A stretch of DNA of 64,000 bases, taken from assembly GCA_021464245.1 (NCBI GenBank), contig JADCRB010000068.1:13555351-13619350 (forward strand). Reading direction: 5' to 3'. Shown one piece after another: positions 12,801 to 25,029 of the stretch (within the stretch, counting starts at the first letter, position 1; every line of letters begins with the position of its first letter). Below the pieces are notes generated by a model that was given only the letters and a program-made list of their open reading frames with translations, was not told the origin of the DNA and made no database searches. The translations under genes were made by a program, and so were the position numbers. This DNA comes from Carallia brachiata (taxonomy: Eukaryota; Streptophyta; Magnoliopsida; Malpighiales; Rhizophoraceae).

Positions 12801-14379
12801 TTAAACCAGCTTTGTCTAATGAAAAACAACCTAATCTGGAGGTTGCATCCAGCCCTAAGAGCAAGGTATTATGCCAGTGATAACAACACGCCTCATTTCT
12901 GTTTTGTAAATTAAGTTTGTCAGGGAACTGGTGGATGTATCATACTGTATTTGTTTTTCTCGTCCGCAGCAGCAGGACCAGCAAAAGTTGGCTCGGCAAA
13001 AAGAAGGTAATCAGCCTGCAAGGGAAAAGGGGACGGATGTGAAGGAGGATTTCTTGCATCAAATTCAAACAAAAGTGAGTGAGCCTTTTCCTTTTCTTTT
13101 TCTTCGCCCACTTCATGCAAAAAAAGGTCCATGATTCAGTAATCTTGACAAGGATGGTGATGTGTCCTCAAAAGTACAAAGCTGTGTACATGTACTGTGG
13201 AAGGATTTGATGTTTCTAATCTATGCTGAATTTTAAGCACCCATGTCCATCTGAATAAACAAAATGTGCTCTCTGTCAATCGACCATCTCCCTGCCGCAC
13301 CCCCTTCACCCCCCAAAAGAAATGCATGAGATTTACGAAGAATCAATCTGTGAAACTGGTGTTGAGCTTCAGAAATGCCTTTTTTTGTTTTCATAATTGG
13401 CACTATATCCACCTTATTGTCCATATAGGAACCATCATTCATGTGTAAGACTTACGTGCATTCCTGGATCATATTCCTTTTTGATAAGTAACCTCCACAT
13501 GTGCTCAGGATTCAATAATGAAGTCCTTAATTCATTCTTTCTCAAAAGTTCATTGTAATTGAGCTTGCTACCAAAAAGGATTCAGATTCAAGTTGGTAAT
13601 TTTCTGTGAGTGCAGGATAAGCAGTAAAATGGGAGGTTTTTAGAGAGAGAGAAACAAGGAACCTGGTAGCTTTGTGATTTTCATGCACATTTTATGTTCT
13701 TCATACGTGATATCTAACTTGATTGTTTTTAACCCGTCGGATAGCATTATATAAGCCACCTTTGAGGCTTTGTGTAATAGTTAAAGCATTTGCGTCATCT
13801 TTTCTTGGCGATGGATTTTTATCACCATGTGATTTCAGTGTAGCAAGTTTGCACGAAAGGAGAAATCATAAGTTATTGTCTAATTACTTCCGTTGTTGGA
13901 ATCAATCGCCTTAGCCAACTTTGGCTGCAAGACTGTTAACCATTTGGACTCTGAGTGTGTGATCATGTGTACGTGCATTTCTCTTTCCTAATGGGGCATA
14001 TGTATTTTGCACTTTAGCCATGCCTCTGTCTCTTTAGCTTTGTTACACTTCCAATGGATGTTCTACATAAGGCAAATTGTTGGATTTCGCTGTAACCAAC
14101 TTAGTTTGTTATTGCTTTGTGGCAGTCATTCGCCCTCCGATGCACAGGAACAGCAAATCCTACCTTCTCATCAGGTCCTACCGCAAATTGTAAAATCAAC
14201 TTGGAAAAGGCAAATGCAATCCGCCAGGTTTGAGCTTTGCTCTTGTGCTTATCTTTCCATCATTTCATGAATCATTCATTTTCTTCTGTTTTTGGTCTCT
14301 CCGCGATACTTACACTGGAGAAATATTCCAGGCTGTTGGAAGTGATGGGGAAGATGATGATAGTTGGAGCGACACCTGA
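6861..14379 (+). CDS. SCAR: SCAR/WAVE-family protein, nine exons, exon 6 with five apparent -1 frameshifts
   Basis: This gene encodes the nucleation-promoting subunit of the SCAR/WAVE complex, which activates ARP2/3 to build branched actin. Inferred exons: 6861-7021, 8326-8489, 9231-9354, 9584-9716, 10059-10126, 10203-12865, 12970-13074, 14126-14227, 14332-14379, all with GT-AG borders. Exons 1-5 encode the N-terminal SCAR homology domain (start [20 protein letters not shown], then [28 protein letters not shown]). The end carries the plant PPLPPVQWR segment, a WH2-like stretch ([13 protein letters not shown]), the central motif (EKANAIRQ) and an acidic tail with Trp ([10 protein letters not shown]). 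In exon 6 the conserved frame slips by -1 near 10866, 10960, 12205, 12245 and 12510. Adding five bases makes the exon total 3573 nt, exactly 1190 codons plus stop. Read literally, translation stops at 10882-10884 after 443 codons, losing the ARP2/3-binding end. Pseudogene or assembly error cannot be separated here. Confidence 0.9.
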
Positions 14380-15540
14380 TTGTTTTGGTGATTGTTGTGA
14401 AAGTTCATCAGAAGGAAACGCTGTTGTAGGGATTGCATCATATATGTAAATAAAAATGCCACTTTTCCATGTAATTATCTTGTAGGGGCTGCATTTTACT
14501 GCAAATATTTGCATTGTTTTGTTCAATTGCTAGGAACTAGTAATAAACAATGATATCAAGCCATTAGGTAGGTCACGATATAGTTTCCCTCTATGAGGTT
14601 ATCATTTTTTACAGGCTGCACCCTGTGTTGCATCCGATATCTTAAACTCTGACACTGATCACCTCTGTTGGTATTTCCTGATTAAGTGGACATGTCAGCA
14701 TGGAGTTTTGCGTCCTTAGTGATTAAAATTTGTCAACACAAATTTTAACAACTAGATTACAAAGATTAGTGACAACGTCCTTTTATTCCTGGTATTAGTT
14801 CAGGTTGAACTTGTTTTGGGGTTTGGGACCACTAACCAGCTGTAAGTAAAGCAAAAACTTTGTTGGCATAAGAACAAACAGCACACTAGATTGCAATGCA
14901 CTCCAAAAAGGGTTATACCAAAAACAACTAAGTAGTCTCTAATTCGTTTAATTCACCTCCAATAAGTAGTCTATACAATAGCATTAAAAAAGTTTGAAAG
15001 TCTAAATAATTGATATTTCTTGGCTGATATGCTTAATCGATGGGTCCTAGTCAAGAACATGGCACAAATTATTGAAGGGAGCCAAATGGTTCCTCAGAAT
15101 CTATCCAGATTGGAATATATGGAGATCTATTGTTTATTTTTTTTTGTCTTTTGATTATGAAATTGTTTCTGAACCAAAAGAATTCCAGATAAGAAATTAA
15201 TTCATTTTCATGAATAAATTAATTTCGAGATTAGTTGACAACTAAATGGTGTTTAGCTTTGTTTTGAAATCCAAGCCACCAGTTTGTGACGTTGAAGGTT
15301 AATATTTATATCTAATTGCAATTTGCAAAGCGGCTGGCTAACCAATCTAAATAATCCAAACCAAAGGCCAAAGATGCGGATACCAAGAGGCAAAAGTTGG
15401 TTATTATAACAGAAAGATTCGGAGAAAGAAAACACATACAAATGGAAGTGACATTGGCATTGCCGTCCAAAACTTCTTTATGTCCAATTTTTATGGGACT
15501 CATTTTTCAATGGCTCCCGACCGGCCGAATATTATAGTAC
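14380..15540. other. SCAR 3' flank and intergenic DNA
   Basis: The stretch just after the stop is probably 3' UTR (AT-rich, 'aataaaca' near 14541 could serve as a poly(A) signal). Beyond about 14600 I see no gene. Open frames at 15253-15503 have no family resemblance. Confidence 0.45.
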
Positions 15541-15544
15541 GATG

Positions 15545-15690
15545 TTGAATCCAGTGTTTGTTTTTTAGTTTTTTTTTTTTTTTTTAAATAATTGGTTCAG
15601 ATTGGGATTGAACTCGAAACATATTTGTATTAGAAAGCTCATGCAGTTAGCAAAAGGGGTAAGAGGCCGGCCTTCCTAAATCTTAATTAT
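15545..15690 (-). mobile_element. Possible SINE remnant
   Basis: On the minus strand a tRNA-like B-box phrase ('cgagttcaatccc') is followed by an A-run (the T-run at about 15570-15586 on +). That layout fits a 3' SINE fragment. The A box is not clear and no target duplication was found. Confidence 0.3.
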
Positions 15691-18600
15691 GTGATTGTGC
15701 TGGAATATTAAAAAAGAAGTTCTAACTTTCCTGATCATGGAAATAGAAATTAAAAGAAAAAACAAAAAAAAAGGCCCAATGATCACAAGATGTTTGTTAA
15801 GAAATGAAAAGGAGAAGACTTTCTGGCCCCAACCACATTGGTCAGGCAAGCAACTTGATAAGGATAGCTACAGCGGCAACAAGCAAGATTATTCTCCCCA
15901 ACATTATGCATTTTTTTTTTCTCGATTTTGAATTCATCAAAGCATAAGACCAATGATTAGGGCAGCTTCTGTTTCTATTTCTTGATTAGGGCAGCTTCTA
16001 CTAGATGGGATGTATCGCCTTTTCATTTCTTTTTTTTTTTTTTTCAAACAAGTGTTTTGTATTTTGGTCAGAGATTGCAAAAGCTGAAATACACCTATTT
16101 TTTGATTGATAAGCAACACTACGTTTGGTAGAAAAATGCTATCATAGTAATTTTTTCTCATTTTTGGATCATTCGAATTGTCAGCTTAGGGCTTGAAAAA
16201 GTAGCTCAAATCTAGAACTACTTGCTCTCAAAGGTTAAAGGTTTAAAGACCCTATGAGTCAATATAATAAAGTCCTTTTTGAAATTGTCTTGACAATTTC
16301 TTGGGTTTTATTCTCCTGCCAAATGGGTCATCTTTTTGGATTCTGAAGTTGAATAAAACTAGATGGGTGAAATTAAAAAAAAAAGAAAAAGAAAAAAGGA
16401 AAACAGATTAATCACTTGTATCTTGGAATTGGATGCATGAATCTTGAGCAAACCCACCACGTATAATATCTCTATAAACTAATATCCCTGTAGTGTAGAC
16501 CAACAGGAACTTGAGTGCTCCACAAATCAAAGACTCACTCCAATACAATCACCAACCTCATTTTTATATCCTTTGATTAATTTGTTATATTTTGTAATGA
16601 AAAAGTGACTTCCAAAGCATACTAAAGAAAAAGTGTACCTCTTTCAAGTAAAACGACTGAAAATGGCTGTTTGTCTACATTATATATTACATATGGTGCT
16701 GGAAATGAGGCTACTTTTGCGTTAATAAAACTAGACTACTTTATTAAAGAACGGATTAAAGAAAACCCACATCAAACTACTTTCCTTTTCGATTCCAACT
16801 GAAAGATATATACCCAATTAAAACACAACATATCCTAGTTTTAAATTGATAAAAGAAAAGAAGCAACATAGTTATCTTGATCACTTCCATTGAAACCTGA
16901 AAAAGATGCCAAACGGGAATAGCATCAACTTCTATTCATATTTTAAACTTTTCTAAGGATCAATATGCCTTAAACATTGCCCACTAAAAAAATGGTATAT
17001 GCAAGACCCACTTGGTTCTTTTGTCTTTTACAAATTTTATTACGGGCATGCATTTAGGATGCAGCCTAGAGCACTGGTGGAAGTGGGATTCTTTTGCCGT
17101 GAAAAAAAAAAAATCAAGGGTTGCCAAATGCTTCGTTCCCATTTTTCTTCTCAATCAATATGGGTATCCATAAACTTGCTTCTCTACGCCACTATATCCA
17201 AACTATTTCAATTTTCTTCACCTTCACGACGCAGAAATTTCAATTTTATGTACCAACGAAAGACCTTCAATTCTTGAATTTTTATGTTTGGTGACGTTTT
17301 TTCCCCTCTGACCAATTTTGACTCTGATGACTAAACACGTTAAAAGTATTACAGTGCATAACTTTCTGAAATACACTTGTAAACCAGAGAGCAAAATTCT
17401 TTTTTCTTTTTTTTGGTGCATAAAAATTTACGTGAAGGGAGACTGTTTTAATTTAGAGTTAAGAAAAGTAACAGATACTAAAGAAAACTTACATTAAATT
17501 TACATATGATCAATTAAGAAGAACTATCAAATAAAACTGGAACTAAAAAACAAAATTCTTAGATATAAAGTACTTTTTAATATTACTTTAATTTTTTTTT
17601 AATAACCAAATTGTATTGAGTAACAAAAAAAGTACTATAAGAGTCAAATAAAATCTGTTGAATTAGAAAGCCAGCACAAAATATCTTTACCTATTGCATG
17701 TAGTGTAGAACTCAAATCATTGGACGATCCATACCATCAATAGTCACTATGGAGTACTTATGGGACAAGAGCACCCTTCGTCAAAAGTCCAAAGTTTAAT
17801 CATCAAACGAAAGCTCGAGTTCAATAAGATATGTACAGAATTGAATTGAATTCAAGTCAAGCTCTACCTATTAGTTACTTACTGTGAAAGTTTGTACAAC
17901 ACTACAGTAATCTTGTCTTTCGACTTAGTAAAAAACAGCTGTTATATGGATCGGGACAAAATCCAGTTTTATCCTAACTATTTATATTTTACTGACGTAA
18001 AAATGCAGCTTCAGTAAGACATTTTTTATATTTTTTTAAAGCTAAACATTAAATACTATTTAGTGTTATTTTGAAACTATTTGGTTATATTTTAAATTTT
18101 TGTTTTTTTGAAAAAATTAAAATTTTTTTTGCTAATTTTGGAATGGAGCCTAGCACACTTATGCCGGCCCACTAACCATTTTCCTTAGTAGAATTGAATA
18201 GAAATCAGAGTACCTCACTATGAACCTTTGTATTTGATAACCACTAGACCATACTTAGTGATAATTAACTACACTGCAGTAACCAAAATTAATGTAAAAG
18301 CAGATTTGCATTGCAGCAATGACCACAATACATGGTCTTGAAACCAGGACACTGTAGAGGCGACTGGATTAGTTGTATATTATTGGAATTTTTGAACACT
18401 GAATCCGTAACAGTGGGATTCCCAATGACAATTAACAAACACCACAGCCGTGATATGGCAAGTGGCAACATAATCCGTAAAAGGCAAATTTTAAACACGC
18501 ATAATTGACTGGGAGATGCAGGGATAAAAGGTCAGTTCCAAAGGCATCGCAGCTTTTGCTTTATTGTCTCTTTATAGTTTTTTTTTTTTTTTTGGCAGGA

Positions 18601-18842
18601 ATCTCTCTTTATCGTTACTTTATTATGGTTAAATTACATGAACTAGCACGAAGAAACCCACTATTTAGACAAGAGTTTTATTAGATAGTCACGGTTATCA
18701 TACATAGGAATTCCTGTGGTCCCTTTTATTTAGAGAAAACCATCAATATAAAGAGGGTCGCAACTTCTCCGCATCTAAAAATTGTGACTCTCTACTATTA
18801 TCCTTGTGACAAAGCCTTTAATCAATGAAAAAAGTTGATGGG
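15691..18842. other. Intergenic DNA
   Basis: About 3 kb without a recognisable gene. It is AT-rich, with poly-A/T runs near 16028-16045, 16376-16394, 17101-17113 and 18579-18594. The short open frames (for example 16999-17277) have no family signature. No RNA gene was recognised. Confidence 0.5.
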
Positions 18843-19061
18843 CTGAACAATTTTGCCGAACAATTTCGCCATACTGAATAATAAAATATAATTAATTATT
18901 AATTTATGATAACTATATTAATATTTAGTGTAACAATAAAATGAACTGATAAAATATATTTATTGTTATTATTTTATATTTTATTAATATAATTATACTA
19001 AATTAAAAATTAATTATTTTTTTTATTTAGTATTGTCAAATTACACAACAAAATTGTTCGG
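18843..19061. mobile_element. Fold-back MITE-like element, ~219 bp
   Basis: Two arms of roughly 90-100 bp are inverted copies of each other: the left begins CTGAACAATTTTG and the right ends CAAAATTGTTCGG, and the inner parts (AATTAATTATTAATTTATGATAACTATATTAATA on +) pair with the right arm. The element could form a long hairpin. No clear target duplication or coding capacity. Confidence 0.55.
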
Positions 19062-19319
19062 ATCCGAATTCACACCTTAATCAATAAATTGAATTTAAAA
19101 TAAGTTTGCATCCTATTGGACACAATGCAAGCGACCTACCTGTAGTAGGACCCATTGATGGACTTTTTACAACCCTAGACTTTGATGATGAGGTGGAGTA
19201 ATGATGTGGACAAAAAGCTCATCTTCCCCTTTTCCACGCCACTCACTCTCACACATTGAACTGTTTTCTCGGCGGCTACGGCCAATTTGCACTTTTTTTA
19301 ATTGGGCTCCGTTAGCTGT

Positions 19320-19490
19320 AATTTTATCATACATTTTCAGTCGTAAACTCGGTTATTTTATAATAATATATAAATTTTTTATAATAATACACAAATTTTT
19401 TATAATAAAAAAATAAATAATAAATTTTTATTATAAAAAATATAATTATTATTACAAAAATTATAAATATTATTACATATAACAGAAACA
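19320..19490. repeat. AT-rich imperfect tandem/inverted repeat upstream of the Dof gene
   Basis: The unit 'ttataataatanaNaaattttt' is repeated in tandem at about 19358-19410 and then faces inverted copies up to about 19480 ('aaatttttattataaaaaata'). It lies about 200 bp upstream of the Dof start and may be a degenerate hairpin element. Confidence 0.45.
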
Positions 19491-19507
19491 TAACATTATC
19501 GTGTCCC

Positions 19508-19693
19508 ACCAATATTTTCTCATTTTAATTAGCCCATATCCTCTGTAGCCTGTAGTATTATATATACAAACATTTCCCTGTCTCATATCTACACAAAGTC
19601 CCCTCTCTCCCTACACAAAGTCCCCTCTCTCCTCTAGTTCAACCCAAACCACCAAAGCCTCTCTCTCTCTCTGTGTCTTTCTCTCTCTCTCTA
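19508..19693 (+). promoter_or_regulatory. Dof gene core promoter and 5' leader
   Basis: A CCAAT motif at 19508-19512 and a TATA-like element (tattatatata, about 19555-19565) lie upstream of a leader in which 'acacaaagtcccctctctcc' is repeated in tandem (about 19591-19632), followed by a CT tract reaching the ATG. The arrangement is typical of plant promoters. The exact transcription start is inferred only. Confidence 0.55.
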
Positions 19694-20183
19694 ATGGGTA
19701 GCCAAGATCAGGGCATCAAGCTATTTGGGACAACCATTACGTTGCATGCCAGTTCAAAAGCACAAGCAAAAGAAGATCGAGACAAGGAAAATCCAACGGT
19801 GGACAAGAGGCCAGACAAGATCATACCGTGCCCCAGATGCAAGAGCATGGAGACCAAGTTTTGTTACTTCAATAACTACAACGTTAACCAGCCTAGACAT
19901 TTTTGCAAGGGCTGCCAGAGGTACTGGACGGCTGGTGGAGCCCTTCGTAACGTGCCGGTTGGTGCCGGCCGCCGGAAGACCAAGTCACCAGTCCGGAGCG
20001 GGCCCGGAGAGTTCCCCTCGGGATCCTTGTTTGATGTTTCTTCCGGTGATGGGATCCACCGATTTGAGTTGGGTGAAATGGTGGTGCAAGAATGGCAGCT
20101 GATGGCCCAGGACGATTTCCAGCCATATTTTCCCTGGAAAGCGGCGGAGGAACGGCTCAGATGGTCAAATCTGTCCATGTTAA
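19694..20183 (+). CDS. Dof zinc-finger transcription factor, DOF1.5/CDF4-like, C-terminal frameshift
   Basis: A plant-specific single-zinc-finger transcription factor that binds AAAG-core DNA in the nucleus. The N-terminus has the KLFG motif ([10 protein letters not shown], residues 7-16) shared by the cycling Dof group. The Dof domain spans about residues 44-97, with zinc ligands C46, C49, C71 and C74 and the invariant stretch [20 protein letters not shown]. The short protein without FKF1/GI-binding C-terminal motifs points to the DOF1.5 (COG1)/DOF2.3 (CDF4) subgroup, linked to phytochrome signalling and development in Arabidopsis. The literal frame runs on to 20266 (190 aa). The family-typical ending ([18 protein letters not shown] at 20181-20183) is in another frame, reached if one T of the TTTT run at 20128-20131 is dropped, giving about 162 aa. 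No intron is seen. The start was chosen because the upstream codons are CT-repeat leader. Confidence 0.92.
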
Positions 20184-20283
20184 TTAACTTATATATTTTA
20201 TTAATCAAAAAAAGTGTCATTATAATACTGGGATGCATATGCGTATACGCAAATCGCTTTGTATAAATAATTTTCTATTGCGT

Positions 20284-21464
20284 TTCTCTTCGTATATACA
20301 GGCAATTTAAAATTAAATTTCAGGGTACATATCTACAAAAAAGATCAGAATCCAATCATGGTTATGATTGGTTGTGGGTAGGAATTGCATCTATTATGTG
20401 CCTGAATTTCTAACAACTAAAATTATATATGACATGATATTTGCTGGAAAATTTTTGATGACCAAAACAAAGCAATTGCTAATAATTTTCTAGCAAATTT
20501 CAATCAAATATATTGATATATTCTGTGTATTTTAGTGACTGATCCATTAAGGATTTGTTATATAAGAAGATATAGTGTTTCTTAGCCACTTAATTTATAA
20601 ATTTCAAGTGTCATCCCAATCATGATTCGAATTTATAAGTCTTTAGTTGATTTATTGTACTAAGTTCTTATTTATTAAAATTAATGGAATGGTTCCTAAA
20701 GTTTTTGTCATGTCAAGTTAGAAATTAATATAATGAAGAGAAAGTAAAAAGAATTTTTTGAGATTAATAGGAGCTATTGTAATTGTTTATACGTCGTCAA
20801 GGAGGCATAACTCAATTACTATTTGAGTCAAATTTTGAATTTAAATTTTATTTGGAATTAATTAATTAAAAAATTTTAATTATATATTGATCAAAGTTCG
20901 ATACCTCCTAACATACCCAAAAAGTTAAAAAAAAAAAAAAAAAGAATAGTCTCTATGAAACGACAGTCTCTTCTTAATGTCAGTTTACATCTTGGGATGG
21001 TGTCTATGCAAGTAGGAAAGAAAAAGCTGTTCTTCATCTTTGATTTCAATGTCAATGGTTTATATTTCCAATAAAGATTGTCTTATATCCTTGGAGATTA
21101 TCCATAATAAAAAAGTTAGGTGTCCAGGCTGGTCCTTATTTTTTAATTTTCTTGCACAGCTATACGCGTAGCGTAATTAATCAATCATTATTAATTAATC
21201 GTCTTATTTTTTGATCACATTAATTAATAGTCTATATATATACATATAAAATATTATTTCAGCATGAAGGTCAATGTCTTAACCGGAGTCTCTGATCTTA
21301 AATTGATCAAGCTTGATTGAAAATTGGGATCAATCAACTGGTTCAGATCCTAGGAATTTGGGGGTTTGGGGGGGGGTGGTGGTGGTGGGGTGGGGTTGTT
21401 TCCTTCTGATCTGTTAAAAGGAGCTTCATTCTCGGCACATTTAACCAATACAGCCTTAGCTTCA
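20284..21464. other. Intergenic DNA with a G-rich tract
   Basis: AT-rich, no gene. A G-rich run at 21358-21401 (GGGGGTTTGGGGGGGGG...) could form a G-quadruplex. An A-run occurs at 20929-20943, preceded by 'gttcgatacctcc', faintly like a tRNA-derived SINE tail but too degraded to call. Confidence 0.45.
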
Positions 21465-21975
21465 GACATGACTCCGGTTCGGTTTGATTTCAGTCTCGGT
21501 TCCAAATTGTTAGTTCCGGTTCCAAGATTGAGGAACAGTTAACAGAATCACAGGTTGGCCTTTCTGTTACGGTTAGTTTCGTTTTCAATTTGGTTTGAAT
21601 CTAGGTTCAGGTTTGGTTAATGTTCCAGTTTTCGTTCGGTTCGGTTCGGTTCCAAATTAAAACCGTCTTTTTGGTGAGCTTTGAGCCGGTATGGTCATTT
21701 TGTTTCCGAAAATTTGAAATATCTTAAATTTTTAATGGATGAAAATTCATATAAACCGATATATTAAACGTAATTGATAAAAGTTTCTATTTATTTTTTG
21801 TAATCCAATTTTTGTTTTAAACTGCAAATTTAACGATTCATGGTTCATGGAGGGACAGAACCTTTACTGGACCACCCTTCTTCATATTTCCGATTCAAAT
21901 TGGAACTGGATCAGTTCTGATTTGGTTCCAATTCCATTGCTTTAGTTCCGGTTTGAACCAAAACTGTGGTCATGT
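21465..21975. mobile_element. CCGGTT-rich non-autonomous DNA transposon (degenerate)
   Basis: The block is packed with direct and inverted copies of CGGTTC/GAACCG-like words (ttccggttcc, ttcggttcggttcggttcc) and its ends are crudely inverted: 'acatgactccggttcgg' on the left against the reverse complement of 'ccggtttgaaccaaaactgtggtcatgt' on the right. Similar composition occurs at 47908 and 62759. No coding capacity and no convincing target duplication. Confidence 0.5.
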
Positions 21976-24491
21976 TTACTTAACTTCATGGTCTGTGATC
22001 GTAAGATACACATACAATTATGCTAATATTATGAATTTTTTTTCCCTTTTGATGATGGAGCAGTTCCACTGGCGTGGAAAAAGATCGAAAAGTGAACTGA
22101 TAAAAAGTGAAACTTTTTTTGGTACTATGGTCAGATAGCGAATATACAGTGATATGAAACTTTAAACTGTAAAAGACGTATAATAAAAAAAAAACAAATA
22201 AACAATTAGAGATTCTTGAATTGATTGCTTTGTTTGCCTCTAACAAATCGCGTGTTTATATAGTCAAGCTCTTAATAAAATGTAAAAGGAAAAGCATTAG
22301 TCCAATTCTTTATATTCCTGCCAAGCGGCACCGTTCATCCTTAAAAAAGAAAAAAAAAAAAAGAAAAAAAAGGAACCAAAAAAGGCTAAGAAGTGTTGAT
22401 ATGCCTATGGAGTTTTGGCACAATTACTACTTTATGCTTTGGAGATTAAAAGCAGATTATCATTTTGTTTCGCTTTTTCTTGCCTTTTGCAATAACGAAA
22501 AGCACAGAAGTATCAGTTCAAATGTGAAAAAAGGAAAAGGGTGCAGAAGCCGATTTATACATCAATGACTTTGCATGCTCGAGGAATCAATAAGTGCAGA
22601 TGCTTTTGAATTTTTTTTTGGGAATATGGAATGTTTGTAACCAGGACTTTGAGTCTTCTTTGGTTGATTGCTCGGAAGTGGCATTTTTCTTTTAGTCTCA
22701 AAATATCACTTCATGCCTCCTTTTCTCGTTGTCTTTTGGAACAAGAATCATGAATTTATACCCTGAAGTGCCTACAACCTAAAAAGTTCGTCTGCACAAC
22801 ATTGGTATTATGAAACTGCAGCGCTTTCCAGGTTCACTGGACATTAATCAGCATCTTTTGAAGCTGAAAAATTGGGCTGCAGCTGCTGCTGCAGTGCCAT
22901 ATCTAACAGATTCCAATACAATTTTCATAGCAATAGACAAACAGTTATCTTACATAATAAGAAAAATGTGGAGCATATAGATCCCCAACTTGTTTTACTC
23001 ATGGGATAAAAGCTTTGGGCGGCCTTGCAGCTCATGGAAGAGTTTTGATACTTAACATTAAGTTTTGTTATCAAGATAATGGAGGGTCATATCAATGTAG
23101 AATAAAAGTTGGTGTTCCGATAATTTTTGTCCCGATTGAAACGGTGACTGATATTTTTGAAACACTTATAATTTTTACGTTTCAAAAATATGAGTAGTCT
23201 TTTAAAAAATAATAATTGCAGTTTTGTCCGGAACATTTTTTAAGACAAAAAACCAGGGATATGTAAGGGTACGCATCAACATAACGAGTTGACTTTCACA
23301 ACCTCCGAGGTAAGTATGCAGAGGCACAGTTCAAAGAGACTGAATTGGAGAAAAATTGATGGAGTCAATGAAAAATTGATGGAGTCAATTAAAAATTGAC
23401 TGCAACTTTGAAGGCCATGGAATGCTTGCACACCTTCTAAACTGTATTCCAACTATCTTCTACGGGATATCCAGTTTTGAGGCCAAAACAGCATAATATG
23501 AACAAATACATTTCAATGCAAACAAAGAGGTTGCAGAGGGGGTGTCAATAGTCAAATTCCAGGCAATTGTCCTGACATTTTTCTGCTAATGAACAAGCAT
23601 AACCCAGCTTCTAATTACCTTCCTATGCACCTGAAGCTCAGTGATACTTCAAGAAATAGTGTTCCTACGATCTCAGTCAATCACTGTACAAAGAACATGA
23701 AACTTATGCCTACCCAACCTTGCTTCCATCAAACTTGCTGGTACTTGCTTGATTGTCATCAGTTGGTGGCCTGGACATTAAACAGATTGTGGTCAGTTCC
23801 AAATCTCATCTGATTGGGTGTTGTATTGCATTTGATTAGCTGAAAACAGAGTATAACATGAACAAGAGATGTCTCAAAGTTACAGTATGCAGCTAAAGAT
23901 GCAAAACTAAAATAACCAGTTCTGCTGGTACACAATTTGAGGCACATGAGAAATTCAACAAAAGATAGAGAGTGAAATTCCCGTTTTGGTATATTAAAAT
24001 GGGCCTTGCTAAATATTGGGCCGGAGGGTAAATGTCGGGCCTAGAGCCTGGGCTGGATCCTAATTTTCTAATTTTTAAGGGTGAGTTTTTGGAATTGGAG
24101 AGTTTATCAGAGACTGAGTTGACTTGAAAAGGCATTGGTTGACTTAAATTGACAACGAATCACAACTACCGCTTGCAATTGACAAAGGAAAATGCCAGGT
24201 AAAAGGGACGGAAAAAGACCCATCTCAAAGCCTTGGAGGTGCCGTATCCACTGAATTAAAACTTTGTCATCACTTAAGCCCTTCAGCAGACATCAGCTAC
24301 TAAGAAACCAGGGATCAAATGTCAAAAATTATAATTTTCCAAGACAAGTGTTAGCAAACAATATTAAATACTATATAAATAATAATCATAATATATTTTG
24401 GAACAGGAACAGAGAAATTATATTATACAGGAAACTTTCTTGGAACTAATCGGCAGTATCATTAGAGAGACAATAAACAGAAAAAACAAAA
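21976..24491. other. Intergenic DNA
   Basis: No gene recognised. A short tandem repeat ('aaaaattgatggagtcaat', three imperfect copies) lies at about 23350-23400. Downstream exons of the Agenet gene might lie in 23000-24400 on the minus strand, but I could not identify any. Confidence 0.45.
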
Positions 24492-24628
24492 TTTAGAGAA
24501 AAAGAAGTCTCCTTGAACAAAGATGACCAAAGATTGTAAGGAAAAGGCCAACAACCACACAAATAAAGAAATCATCACTAAAAAGTGCATAAAAATAATG
24601 AACAATTAAGAGACACATATATACATAC

Positions 24629-25029
24629 CCATTTGGATGATAAACCCAGTTTCCATCTTTCCATTCAAGATGAATCCTCACCAAATAAAACGGGCAATGC
24701 AGCTCAACCCCATTACTGTCCAACCTCACATGGTAGTTTGGGTCAACTTTCCTTGTAATTCTGCCAACCCACCAAGCACCGTTCACATACACATCAACCC
24801 GATCGGAAACCTGGAAATTCGTGTAACCGGTGGCCGGCGGCAAAGGCCTGACATCGGCCTCAACCAACTCAGTCAGCAACCTCGTTCTGTCGTCGGAGTA
24901 GCGAGTTTCGTAGCGCACCAAGTACTTTGTTAGTCCAATAGCGGCAAGAAGTGTTGCTGTGTAGTATGATCCCAAGAACCCTTCTCCTTTCTTTGCTATC
25001 TCTACCGTTTCTTTGTGGCTGAATGACAT
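24629..25029 (-). CDS. Agenet/Tudor-domain protein, first exon (downstream exons unresolved)
   Basis: The exon encodes about 133 residues that read as two Agenet (plant Tudor-like) modules. The first (about 3-60) has EIAKKGEGFLGSYYTATLL, an RYETRYSDDRTRLLTELVE loop and DVRPLPP. The second (about 65-133) has FQVSDRVDVYVNGAWWVGRI and the closing VRIHLEWKDGNWV. Such proteins bind modified histones or act as nuclear adaptors, but the role of this one is unknown. The ATG at 25029 was preferred over the one at 25143 because a TATA-like stretch (tatatata, about 25141-25152) sits right at the latter, so transcription probably begins between them. At 24628 a good donor (GG|GTATGT) follows; read-through to 24493 adds a hydrophobic tail that I take to be intron. 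Either later exons lie beyond recognition or the gene is truncated. Confidence 0.75.

Noticed and set aside
19876..20238. Minus-strand open frames across the Dof gene
   Set aside because: Shadows of the Dof coding sequence, whose zinc-finger residues are unmistakable.
24493..24628. Hydrophobic C-terminal extension of the Agenet open frame
   Set aside because: It follows a good splice donor, so it is more likely intron than a membrane anchor.
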